64,000 nucleotides of DNA from NCBI GenBank assembly GCA_001632435.1, contig KV423947.1, forward strand, positions 63,855 to 127,854. The letters run 5' to 3'. Made by a program: the position numbers and the translations under genes. Each line of letters starts with the position of its first letter. Within the stretch, counting starts at the first letter, position 1. Origin of the DNA: Calocera cornea HHB12733 (Eukaryota; Basidiomycota; Dacrymycetes; Dacrymycetales; Dacrymycetaceae). Below, in pieces: positions 10,083 through 20,806 of the stretch. The notes beneath the pieces were generated by a model. The model saw only the letters and a list, made by a program, of their open reading frames with translations, made no database searches and had not been told where the DNA came from.

Positions 10083-10275
10083 GCAGGACGCAGAGACGGA
10101 CGAGGCGAGGTGGTGAGATCAGACGGGCTTTCTTATAGGAGAGGACCTTCGAGGGCCGCGTCGGGTTGTCAACAGAAGATAACTGAGCATATGCAGTGAT
10201 TTCAATGGGCCAGGGCAAAATAAAGCATGTTCCGGAGTCGGGGCGACGCAGGATGTTCATGAACATGACAATAGT

Positions 10276-10861
10276 CACAGTAATGTTACAGCAATAACGT
10301 TGGCGTGCAACGAAACATTATAGTGAGAGGAGAGACGGAAACAAGCCCCATGCTTGTGATTCCGCGGAGGCAGATACAATATGTGCGCGGTTGTAATATG
10401 TACAGAACATATCACATGAGGCAGGGCCTCGTAGGCCGGCACGGCAGTGCCACTTTGGGGCCCTTCGTGGTGTCGCTGGCTGTGTGCCAGAGGTGGTCGG
10501 ATTCCTATTTTTAGTCCCGAGCTCGGCCGCGGCTGCAATACCGGGCGCGGAGAATAACCAGCGCACGTGGTGCATTATCTGATTACATTATCGATTCTCG
10601 ATCTATTTCTTGACCGCTCTCGTCTAACCTCTTTCTGGAACATGAGAGTGCAGGCCGAAATGGACCCTCATTTGAAAGGGGATGCCCACTCGCTCTCTCT
10701 CTCGCTGTCTCACGAGCACGCTGGCACGTTCGTCGGTGCATCTGCGTCATCTTTCCCAGTCTGGGATTGCCTTTAAAGGATGGCGTGGGCGTCTGTAACT
10801 CACCTTGGCCAAGTCTCTTGGACCTCTTGGTGCCCAGTCGTCCCAGCCTCGATCCAAAATC
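10276..10861. other. Spacer at the right edge of the KDZ segment
   Basis: No gene is supported. The spacer lies between the last CATGATC array and the start of the acid phosphatase and should contain both the element boundary and the phosphatase promoter. I saw no clear terminal inverted repeat. Confidence 0.4.
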
Positions 10862-13106
10862 ATGAAGCTCACTCTCCTCGTCTCCGCCGGCAGCGTCATT
10901 GTGTCGACCCTCGCGGTCGAGCTGGTGTCTGACATCAGCATCATCTCCGAATACTGGGGCCGTGAGCATTGTCCCTAGCGCTGTCACATGCCTCCGCTAA
11001 TCGGGCGTTGCATTCCAGAGATCAGGCCGTACGCGGACAACGCGCCGGGCTATTTCGGCGTTGAGTTTACCGGCCTGCCCAACGGCTGCGGTATCGAGCA
11101 GGTCCACCAGCTCCAGAGGTGCGCCGCCGCTATTATTGGGTGCAGAACCGCCTACTGATCCGTTGCTACAGGCACGGTGCTCGCTACCCTACGAGTGCTA
11201 CCGAGGATGGTGTCGATGACCAGGCTCTCGCATCCAAGGTGCGCCCCACTTGTGATTAGGCTTGGCAGAACGAGCGCTGATGGATATGCAGATCTCTGCC
11301 TTCATCTCCGGCGGCGGCAAGTTCACCGGTGCCCTGAGCTTCCTCTCTGGATACCAGCAGGACATTGACTCTTCCGGTCTTCTTGTCGAGACCGGTGCTG
11401 CTCAGCTCTTTACCTCGTATGCATATTGAGCACATGTCTCATCGCGCCGAGCTGACGTGTTATAAACAGGGGTACGCAGTTCTGGAAGTGAGACTTACCA
11501 TAACGCCGCTTACTCATATGCTGATAACTACGACAGCCTTTACGGCCGTCTGCTGTACGGTGCCAACCCTGGTCAGCCTTACTACAATGCCTCCAACCCG
11601 GATGGTGCGTCTCGTCTTCTCGCCCTTATCAGCTCGATCGGCTCGCTGACACAAAGCGCAGGCACTCCTCGTACCAAGCCCGTGATCCGCACGACCTCTC
11701 AGCCGCGTATCCTCCAGTCTGCGATCTTCTGGGCGCAGGGCTTCTTCGGCTTCCAGACCAACACCTCCGACCTGTACGACCTCGTTGTCATTCCCGAGGG
11801 CGGCACGGAGAACAACACCCTGGCGTCTTACGACTCGTGCTTCAACGATGATGTCGTTCGTGAGTCGAAATGCGCTGTGAAATCCGTCGCGTGCTGATCG
11901 ATCTCATAGCCCTCGGTGTTCTCGTATGTCTCCCTGCTATTCCCTCTGTGTGTCGGTCCTAATACCGAATTTGCGTAGGGCGACATCGATGTGTTCACTT
12001 ACATTCCCCTGTACCTCCAAGACGCAACCGCCCGTCTGCAGCAGTATATTGAGGGCGACAACTTCACTCTGACCGTGAACGACACGTACGCCATGCAGTC
12101 CATCTGCGCGTACGAGTACAGCCTGCTCGGCTCGTCCGACTTCTGCGGCCTGTTCACCCTGGATGAGTGGAAGGGTTTCGAGTACACGCTCGATATCGAG
12201 TACTACTGTATGTGCGCTCGTAGTATGTTGAGAAGATATCCCCTGATCTGAAGATCTTTAGATGATTACTCCTGTCAGCGCTAGTTTCGCTCTAATACGC
12301 CTCTGTCTTACTCGGATCTTGCTTCTAGACGGAAACCCGACTGGCCGCGCGCAGGGTGTCGGCTACGTCCAGGAGCTCCTTGCGCGTCTCCAGAACCAGT
12401 ACATCACCTCCTCCAACTCGAGCGTCAACTCGACCCTGGACAACAACGCTGCGACCTTCCCCCTGGGTCAGCCTTTCTACCTCGACACATCCCACGATGA
12501 TATCATTGTATGTTGTCTGACTTGCGCAGTTTCCCACTTGCTGAGCCGCTCTCACAGATCTCCGTCCTCACCGCGATGAGCCTGGACTACCTCAAGCCGA
12601 CTCTACCCCTCGATGTCTTCCCCCCGCCGGAAGACCGTCCTTTCAAGCTGTCCCACCTGACTCCCTTCGGTGGTCGCCTCACCACCGAGGTCATCGGCTG
12701 CGCGGTGGCCAACCCCGAGGCGAAGCAGTACCCTGAGACGACCTACAAGATCTTCACCAACGGGTACGACCCTACGAACGCGCCGTTCAAGTTCATCCGG
12801 TGCGCATGCTTTCTATCGCTTGTATATGCGTCTCTGACTGCGCGTACAGTATGCGCCTGAACCAGGGTGTCCTTCCCTTGACCACCATCCGTGGCGGCTT
12901 CTGCCCACGCAAGGACGGTCTTTGCGCGTTGAATGATCTCATTGCCAGCCAGGTCAACCTGACCCAGCTCGCCAACTGTACGTCACGTCCGATACATACA
13001 TGTTTGCTGTGGACTAACGCTTGATGCAGACGATTACGGCTGCTTCGCCAACCAAACCGAAGTTATCGCCAACTTCAACTTCGACGGCGCCGCATTCCCT
13101 GCTTAG
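10862..13106 (+). CDS. Secreted histidine acid phosphatase (phytase-like)
   Basis: About 530 residues in roughly 13 exons. The enzyme should hydrolyse phosphomonoesters such as phytate outside the cell through a phospho-histidine intermediate. A hydrophobic signal sequence (MKLTLLVSAGSVIVSTLA) starts the protein. The N-terminal part has EYWGQIRPYADNAPGYFGV and then the active-site RHGARYPT, split by an intron after the first two bases of the Arg codon. The proton-donor motif is DTSHDD near two thirds of the chain. Asn-X-Ser/Thr sites are frequent, as expected for a secreted protein. Two exons are tiny: 14 nt at 11910-11923 and 12 nt at 12262-12273, the latter restoring a YYYDYSYGNPTGR stretch. 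Whether phytate or another phosphate ester is the substrate cannot be read from sequence. Confidence 0.9.
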
Positions 13107-13476
13107 AAAGCTTGATACTAAGGCATCTATCATTCATGTGTCATTCTGCATAAGGACCATCTACGAGCACGTGCAACTTTCGCTCGTGTCCTAATTGTAT
13201 TGCGTGGAGAGCGCGCATTGACAATGTTTCAGAAGACTCGCGTGGCCTGCATTGCGTGCGAATGTGCAACCCTCAGCATTCCTTGACCGAAGAGCTGATA
13301 TGGATATGCTCTCATGCACAGCATATCGTAGACGAAGGACAAGCATCATTAAAGATGTGTACGCAGAATCTACGACTAGCCTACACCCTGCGTTCTCTAC
13401 GGAGTGACGCAGTGGACGTCGTCCAGGTCATTATGTGTCGCTCCGCTTTCCGATTGCTCCTGCTCATGAAGAACAT
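13107..13476. other. Convergent intergenic spacer
   Basis: This lies between the 3' ends of the acid phosphatase and the ZIP transporter. I see no gene or repeat in it. Confidence 0.5.
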
Positions 13477-14880
13477 CTAGGCCCACTTGCCTGCAGAAAG
13501 TGATCAGATGTGTTGGACATCAGATTGAACAGACTGTCGTACCCAGGAGAGCCATGATGCCCGCGCCGAGCGCGAAGCTGACCATGACGAAGACGACCTT
13601 CTGCCAGGAGCACTTGTGGTAGTAGCTGTTGAAGATGAACTCGTGCGCCTGAGCAACAACCGTCAGCCCACTGTGCCCAGCGTAACATACAGCCTGCGTA
13701 CCATCAGCTCGACGGTTGCGGTGTACAGTAGGATGCCGGCCGAGATCGAATCCAATACTCCGCTGGTGATACTGGCGCCCTCAGCGCCCATGGAGATCGA
13801 CTCGCGTACACCGACGCCAATGGCCATGCCCAGCGGGGTGACGATCGAGTAGAGCAGGGCACCGAAGAACGGTACCCATGCCCAGCTATCAGGCAGGCGG
13901 AGGAACGCCAACCGGGTGCCCAGACCGAGGCCCTCGAACATCTGATGGAAGATAATGACGACGAAGAGGGTGTTGAACTCGTCCGGGCCCGAAGTGGCCA
14001 GCGTGAGCCCGATGATAAGCGAGTGGAAGATGACGCCGAACTCGAGGATGGCCACGCCGAGGATCTGCGCGATCGCGGGGTTCGCCTCGCTCGCATCGGC
14101 GAACTCCTCGACGCTGACCGAGCCCTCGTTCACCATCTTTTGCGCAGTCAGCCCGCGCTCGGTCTCGTCGATGTTGTCCCTTTTCGGGGGGTGGGGCCCC
14201 TCGTTCTCAGGCGGGGGGAAGTGCATGCCTGGGTGAGCTTGGGTATCCGATATACCGAGCTTCTCGAGCCTTGCTGTGCCGATACGGAAGGCGATAAGCT
14301 CCCTTTGGGACCGCTGAGTCCTCTGATCAGGTACAAAGACATGAAAGCGCGCACATGACGAAAGTGGTGAAGAGCGAGGCCAAGCAGATACCGAAAGCTA
14401 ATAATAGATCATCAGAAGATCAATTTCGTGTGGTGGAGCATCGGATACTCACCATACGGGTATTCTCCCCAAGCATCAGAGATACAGCCGCCCAGAGCCA
14501 GTTGATTCGCCGGCCCAAGCTCATCGTCCGCCGCAGGCTCCAGCAGATGGATAAGCGCCGTGGCCAGAATGACACCGGAACCGAAGAATCTGCGCGATGA
14601 GGTTAGGTGGTACTGTATGACCAGCTGCATGAACAGAACTTGCTTTGCAAACTCGAACACGATCTTGGGCACGGCGTTTCGCAGGAAGGCGACGCGCTTG
14701 GTCATCACGGGGAACATTGTTCCGAAGAGCGAGGTGAGGAGGATAATGAAGATAGCGCCGATCTGGGAAAACGCTCATGAGCATTGATGTTCCCAGGCTG
14801 GGCGCTCCCTGTCAACGTACACGCAGACCGAGATTGTCGGTGTCGGACGGCCCGCAGCCATCACGCTTGGCAATGGTCAT
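13477..14880 (-). CDS. ZIP-family zinc/iron transporter
   Basis: A membrane protein that should import Zn2+ or Fe2+. The start MTIAKRDGCGPSDTDNLGLR is followed by hydrophobic segments beginning IGAIFIILLTSLFGTMFPV. FFGSGVILATALIHLLEPA carries the conserved His of ZIP helix II or III. A cytosolic variable loop follows, and then GVIFHSLIIGLTL and FHQMFEGLGLGTRL, the two His-containing helices that form the metal site. The C-terminal helices end ALGAGIMALLGKWA, typical of fungal ZIP proteins, with the last four codons in a separate exon. Several short introns are needed. The family is clear; which metal is carried is not. Confidence 0.9.
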
Positions 14881-17595
14881 CGTTTAGACGCTAGGCGGTA
14901 TGAGGTAGGACGGCGGGGTGTGATGAGGGGAGAAGCGTTGAAGAGGCTCTCAGGGCGGCTTGCTGGCAGGAACAAGAAGGGATGGGCCAGGAACGGCCCC
15001 GTTGTTCGCCTTTTCATAGTGAGTGCGTCGGAGAACCTTCACAGCCAGCCGGGGCAACCGCATGGTCCGTGTCCGATATGGTACCCGGCGATCGGCCACT
15101 GATGCAGATGCTCTGGGTCAGATTACAACTAAAACCAGAGGGCTATCAGTATGCCGGCTGGATGGTCAGCCTCTCACTACGAACCCTCGAGGTAGTGACT
15201 GGAGGGGTACCGCTCCGGTATTGCGGCAAATTGTCGTTCGTTTGATGCCTGCCCCACTAGTCGCACAGCGCTTTTGAGGGTTCTGTCCCTGCTCATCCAG
15301 TGTCGGTCGGTTTCCCTCTCCCGAGAGTCACAGAGCACATTGCCTTCGTCCAAAGTAAAGTCGACTAGTTCGTGGATAGTGTCAAGACAAGAGAGCGGCT
15401 GCGGAAGACGTCATGAACAATACATTCCCTGGCGGGAACAATTGTCTCGCGTGTTTTGGTTTGTTTGGACCCTTGAAAGTGCCCGCTACCCTTGAGGGTA
15501 GTTGGGTTTACTAGGGGACGTCGTTTTGGCAAACCATTAGATGGAAGCTATTCATGTATATGCCTCCGAGTTTTTGACTTTTTCTGACTTTTCTCATGTG
15601 ATCTGAGGCAAGGACGCGTCGACTTTCTTGTTAGACGTGTCTGAGAACACTTAACTAGTTCAGTGCATTCTTTGCTTGATCTATACTCCCTTCAATTCTT
15701 TTGAAAAGTGTATATAGACCTGGATGAAGTGGTATCGTCAATTGGATTCTAATATGAAGTCACATGTCCAGTCACATGATCTACTCACTTGCTTCCCCAG
15801 CCTGTGCGCCGGAGGTGCATTTGTGCCGAGCGAGCGTTAGCGAGCAAAGGCCAAATGGACCGGTGGCGGCATGGGTTCCATTTCAAGTGAAATTACTATT
15901 ATGCAACTGACCTTCTGTGGCTTTGCTGATTACCTACCTATCACCTCAAAAAGGGTCCGCTCTGTAGCGGGCTCTGCCGTGCCCGCACGGCCTTCCCCGA
16001 CTTATCCCTGATCCCTGGGCCGAACTACCACAACGAGACCACACGGCAAACAGCGGAACTTGCTTGCCGGCAAGCAGTCGTCCTGATGCGCTTTAGCCTG
16101 AAGACTGTAGCACTCCAGACAGCGGGACTGCCAAGTGCTGTACCTCAGGTCACATGGTCCGATCGGAAAGGTGGCAATTGACGCTACTCAATCGTAGGCA
16201 CAATCAGCTGTCGTCTCTGCTCCTACCGTTCTTGCCCTGCTACCATCAGTCACGGCGCAGGTCTTCCAAACATCCTGACGTTTTCGCAATACTTTTCTAG
16301 TGGAGGACTACGGCACACGACCAATTCTTACGTGCAGATGGCGCTGCCACTCCTTACTACGAAACGCCAGTGGCCCTGCCATCTGCAAGCCACTCTCGTC
16401 AAGACATTTGTGGACATTTGTCTTTCTCCACAAAACCCCAGTGTCCATCGTCACACGGACCAGAACAGCACTCGATGGTTATGATTCCGACCGGCGAGCA
16501 TCGAAACGGCTCTTCGAGCTGTTTCAGCCGCTCTGCGTGATCTTTGGCACTTCAGCGGCTTTGGGAACCGGATACTTAGAGCTCTACTGCGCCAACTGCT
16601 CGCTCTATAAAAAGGAAGAGGCCCCACCAAGGACTTTATAAGCGGAATAAGGTATTACCATGGCCCGAGAAGAACTCCTCATAACTGCATGATATATAAA
16701 TGAATTGGATGCCATTCAATGTGCAACGCCCGTCGACATACTTGCCGAGTCTCAGACGGTTTTAACTATTTATAAAGAATAACTTCGAGGCCAGCCTGGT
16801 GCATTCTGATCTCCCTTTGTCAGGATTAAGTTCAGCGTCACCCGCATTACATGTACGCGCGAGGCCGCGGCAATTTCAGGGGCTCGGTCCTTGCTCCGCG
16901 CGGCGATTCCGCGCTTCCTACCGTTGGACAGCATTCACTGGCTCGTTCGTTCATCGCATATGCTTCTCGCACTTCCTCTTCCTCGTCGTTACTACTGGCG
17001 CTCGTGTCGGGTATTTGCTCAGAGCAGTCCATAACTGCGTGGAACTGCTCATGAAGGGGGGTACGGCCGCAACACCAATCCATGTTCCTCCGCCTCGAAC
17101 TCTGGCCAAGCGAACACCGTTGGAGAAGGGAACCACCGCTTGTATGCTTGTGCACTCTCCGATTCACCTCATGAGCAAGCGCGGTGGGATCTCAATGAGG
17201 GCATAACAGACGCCAGACCGCTAACAAGCTCCTCACCTTTCCCGGAGCCACGTTGTTCTTGAACATCCACACAGTACTCTCCACACGAGGAGAAACTCTC
17301 TGATGACCGCAGCTAGCTCGCGTACATGTCTTCAACGGTGGTACCAGAAGCATCAGAGCTCAAAACTTGTGCGCTTAATGTTCACTGGGATGGCCGTTGA
17401 GGACTCGCGTGCAGTCGCTCGGCAAGGCGACGGTCTCATGAAGACGACGAAGGTGACACTGTGGCTCGCCGGACTGTCTGTGCTGCAACAACTGGGCTAT
17501 ATAAACTGGTCTCTGTTCAGCCACTATTCGACATCACAAGTCTCCCAACTACTCTCCTCTCGACACTCAGCCATCTTACCACTAGCCCAACAGTC
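14881..17595. other. 2.7 kb gene-poor region
   Basis: No exon chain with coding character was found on either strand. A TATA-like CTATAAAAAGG occurs near 16605, but no open frame of note follows it. The last 100 bp hold the promoter of the small secreted protein. The stretch may contain decayed transposon sequence, but nothing recognisable as a transposase or reverse transcriptase remains. Confidence 0.4.
17498..17505 (+). promoter_or_regulatory. TATA box of small secreted protein gene
   Basis: TATATAAA lies 91 bp upstream of the start codon at 17596. Confidence 0.6.
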
Positions 17596-18304
17596 ATGTT
17601 TGGCTCTACCCTCCTCACCACGGTCGTCGCCGCGCTCTTCACGAGCATTGTCTCCGCTTCTCCCGTTGCTCGCCAAGGTGTTACGGTCGAACTCGGCTGG
17701 ATCACCAATGATAAGCTGGGGGGCGCCTGGACCAAGATGACCCAGGGCAACAGTTCCGCCGGCGTCCCAATTGGGATTTCGCCCAATACCGGTGGCGCCG
17801 ACATCAGGCAACTGGTAAAGCTCCCTCTATGGTCCATCTTCGGTATAGGGGCTGATTTTAGCATGTAGTTCGCCCTATACGGCGACGCCTCGGGAGATAA
17901 CACCTACACGATTATAGAGCTCGATACCGGCAATTACGTCTCCACCCTACAGACGACGAACTCGGACACCTGGTCATCCGGCTTCGAGATGTTGCAAACC
18001 TCAACGGTGGCAGCTGATAATACCGTGTTCAAGGTTAGCCCTGGTTACGATGAAGGCTCCTGGTAGTGCGTGTTCTTGCCGTCCTCCTTGGGTATTGGTT
18101 CTAACCAATCTTGCAGCATACAGCCGAACACGCCTAGCAACACGCAGCTGGGGTGGTACAGTTACGACGACCCTGCGGCTCCCTTCATCCCTGTATGCGT
18201 TTGTCGCTGTCCCCTGTATAGCACAAGGCTGACCCTCTTGACAGATCATCCTCAACGAACCGTTGCAGGAGCCGGACCAGTCCTGGACGTTCCACCCCCT
18301 GTAG
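17596..18304 (+). CDS. Small secreted protein, family unknown
   Basis: Four exons joined by three canonical introns give a protein a little under 200 residues. It begins MFGSTLLTTVVAALFTSIVSASPVA, a clear signal peptide with a likely cut after Ala-Ser-Ala. The mature part is rich in Thr, Asn and Gly with repeated aromatic residues (LGWITNDKLGGAWTKMTQ, NTQLGWYSYDDPAAPF), and looks like a small beta-rich extracellular protein. Only one cysteine is visible, so it is not a classical disulfide-rich effector. The second intron was placed so that Cys is coded across the junction before IQPNTPSNT. The strong TATA box suggests a regulated gene. No function can be assigned. Confidence 0.7.
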
Positions 18305-18684
18305 CGGTACGGCGCATGGCCTCTGTATGAGTGACAGAGACTTTCGTGTTCCCGAGCTCCATGTAGCTTAAAGAGCGCGTGCTGATCGAGCTGCTGTCTC
18401 AAGATTTGGAAAGTTTCAAGCCTCTGTTCCTCGTTGTCTGTGTCCTGTGTCCGTTCTCGTGTTCTGTCCCTAGATGTGCGTCATATGTTGACAATTTTAT
18501 GCCCGTCCTCGCAGCCGTCACACACAAAGCGCACTTCTTCATTCTGCTTGTGCTTTCATGTGATTCAGTGGAAGCGTCGAGACGGACATGACGTCCCAAC
18601 AGTACAGCTCCGTAATCGCCCCGCAATGTCACACTCCACCATCAAGGCAGCGCATGTTCAACCCCTCAGAAACTCAATGTGAAG
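18305..18684. other. Convergent intergenic spacer
   Basis: This lies between the 3' ends of the small secreted protein and the cyclase-family gene. I see no gene in it. Confidence 0.5.
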
Positions 18685-20085
18685 CTAGAAGATGGCCAGA
18701 ATATTGGGTGGGCTGAAGTAGAGTCAGCCTCCGTCGCACTTATAGGAGACACAGACCAACCTTGCCACGCCGCCAATGACGTTGCATGGCTCGCTCACGA
18801 CAAAGAAGGTGTATCGGCCCGTCTTCTGGCAATGCTCCGCCAGCTCCTCGAGGTTGAAGAACTCGCCGAGGGGCATGCCCCATCCAGATAGGATAACCTC
18901 ATGCAGGGCGAGGAAGTCCTTCTCCTTCCATTGCGTGGCTACAGAAAGACGAATGATCAGGTGATGGTAACGCAAACACTCGGAACAGCACGCACGCCAC
19001 GCTTCAAAGCTGGGCTGATCCCCTCCCTTCACTTTTGATCAGCATCTGATGTATGACATGATGGGACCCGCTTACGACTGCAGCAAATTCGTTCTCCCAG
19101 AGCCACTCGACCATTTCTTCGCTCTGCTCAACGCCGCCCGCCGCAACCGGGTTAGGACTGGCGGTCTGTACACGCTCTTCGGGAGACATGGCAAGGTACG
19201 TCTTGGTACATCCAGTGCGCGTGAGGAGGATGTCGCCCGAGCGGAACGTAATGCCCTGGGCCTCGGCGATCTGTTTCAGGTACTTGAGCGGAATGGGCGA
19301 TGTCTTGAACGGGTCGTATTCGATGCCCTCCTTCCGGCGCCAAGTATCGAAATCCAGCTAGATCATGATCAGAGTATGACTTTCTCAGAAACACAGATCC
19401 TTACAAGCACGCCTCGGCCGACGATGCCCTTATCGGACCAAGCTGCATGGACATTAGGTCGAGCACAACGGGCAAGGGAATATGGGCACACCATGGATAC
19501 CGTTGACGGTAGAACCTTCCGCATGAATGTCATCCATGGTCACGCCGTTGTAAAAGGCGAGCTTTCGCGGTGCTTGATATCCAAAGTGACGCAGCCCTTC
19601 AGGATCGCTTGTCAAACAGAGTGGGAGGCACATCAGAGCGCATCCACAGACCATCCCATTGCGAGCTCGATTGCGTGTTGAAGTCTACGATGGCAGATCA
19701 GATCGATTAAGGGATAATGGGAGTAAGCACTGCAACGCACGCCAGACATCATCGTTGACATTCCTAGGCGGCTTGGGATAGAGATCCTTGTGGAAAACCT
19801 GTCTGTTGAAGAACGGTTTGTCCTTGAAGACATCCAACGGCAGATTGAGCGAGATTCTATCAAAGCAGAGATAGGCACTATCATAAGAAACTGGAATAGG
19901 GTTGTGCATCCTCCTACCAACCTGACGCCAGTCTTGATGTTCTCCTCCGCTGCTTTCTTGACGACTTCCTCGGTGAGCAGGTTCAGTGCTCCGAGCTCAT
20001 CCTTTGGTCCATACAAGCCCCAAGCAGAGTAGGGTGGATCGTCTTTGCCCAAGGGAAGATCCTTGAAAGAGGGTCGCTTCATCAT
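18685..20085 (-). CDS. Cyclase-family (PF04199-type, kynurenine formamidase-like) hydrolase
   Basis: A multi-exon gene starting MMKRPSFKDLPLGKDDPP. Characteristic blocks of fungal cyclase-domain proteins follow in order: AWGLYGPKDELGALNLLTEE, NTQSSSQWDGLRHFGYQ, LAFYNGVTMDDI, DKGIVGRGVLLDFDTW, GDILLTRTG, and near the end HEVILSGWGMPLGEFFNLE followed by GRYTFFVVSEPCNVIGG. The protein ends SPPNILAIF. Members of this superfamily are metal-dependent hydrolases acting on formyl-amides or lactones; the true substrate of the fungal clade is not settled. One intron, before LDFDTW, contains a single TGATCATGATC near its acceptor, resembling the arrays of the first 10 kb but isolated. Confidence 0.85.
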
Positions 20086-20806
20086 GAACAGCAGCAGACA
20101 GCAAGAAGAGGAACAAAGCCAGCGAGTTGCACGGCGAGGCTCATACTGGTAGTACTGCGAGATGGAGGCGGATGGCCGCCGCCCCGATCCCGGTCGGCGT
20201 GACGCGGTCCAGGGTTTGGACCCTCGGTCCGAAGGTCTGCCGAATTCGGCGGCCGGGGGGACTCGGCCGAGCGGCAACAGGATTGCCATTCGTTGGCACA
20301 CACTCTCTCGCGGTCTTTGCTGGTCCTTGGACTTGATCGAGAGAGGAGCTATCCTCAGAGATTCTGCATAATGGCGGAAGTCCCGTCCACTCTCCGGCCC
20401 TCATTCGGTGCGCCCTCCGTGGCACCGCCAACGCTCCCTAGCGTTGAGCAAGGACAATTCACTCGGAACTTGTATCCTTATCTCCGTGAGACGTGCCATC
20501 AGAGTATATCTGCGCCTCGTTGCTGATGCCAGCGTAGGAAGCCACATTTGGTGCCCGCATTTGAAAGGTGCACAGCCTCAATCAGCTTCTTTGTGGGGAT
20601 TCCGAACCAGGCACAATACAACCATTGTCCTTCTTTCACACCGTCACCTTTGATAACTGCCTTCCTGCACTGGACGGCTCGTTATAATCCCGATGCTGTA
20701 CCGGAGGTTACTGTTCTGCTTCTCGGACCTCCTGTACGCTGCCTCATATATGCTGGGACAACTGGACACGAATTGCCTCCACCCCCCGTCTCTTCTACCG
20801 TGATCC
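20086..20806. other. Divergent spacer upstream of the HNH-like gene
   Basis: A start at 20371 opens a frame (MAEVPSTLRPSFGAPSV...) that can be spliced once into a second open stretch, but its frame does not match the downstream protein. It may be a leader, a separate small gene or chance. The cyclase promoter also lies here. Confidence 0.35.

Larger units (their letters stand above)
21..10269. repeat. 24 interspersed palindromic CATGATC arrays
   Basis: Arrays sit at about 21-44, 579-590, 831-840, 1182-1200, 1491-1512, 1864-1911, 2404-2426, 2911-2940, 3406-3426, 3765-3790, 4363-4397, 4516-4530, 5261-5291, 5898-5919, 6346-6365, 6749-6766, 7276-7303, 7799-7819, 8463-8481, 8565-8582, 9130-9185, 9306-9323, 9934-9968 and 10254-10269. 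The core is TCATGATCATGATCATGA with variants such as CATGAACATG, CATGGTCATG and GATCTCGATC, so each array can pair with itself and with every other array. Eleven lie in introns, a few in exons (579, 1864, 8565, 9306, possibly 9934), and the rest between genes or in leaders. The mean spacing is about 445 bp. Confidence 0.9.
1..10275. mobile_element. KDZ transposon-like segment with five co-directional genes and dispersed CATGATC arrays (left end outside window)
   Basis: The segment is defined by two properties that end together near 10.27 kb. One is a run of five minus-strand genes that includes a complete KDZ transposase. The other is a set of 24 short arrays of the self-complementary motif CATGATCATG, from 21 to 10269. 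To the right of 10.3 kb, genes lie on both strands and the arrays stop, apart from one isolated copy near 19.36 kb. The left end is beyond the window. I found no convincing terminal inverted repeat or target-site duplication on the right, so the boundary is inferred from the last array. KDZ elements are known to expand in basidiomycete genomes; the companion genes here are not ones I recognise. Confidence 0.6.

Noticed and set aside
21..10269. Regularly spaced palindromic repeats considered as a CRISPR-like array
   Set aside because: Spacing is several hundred bp and irregular, the intervals are genes, repeat length varies, and the organism is a fungus. It is not a CRISPR array.
15540..16640. 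Possible retrotransposon or LTR remnant in the gene-poor region
   Set aside because: No repeated ends, primer-binding site or reverse-transcriptase-like translation could be seen.
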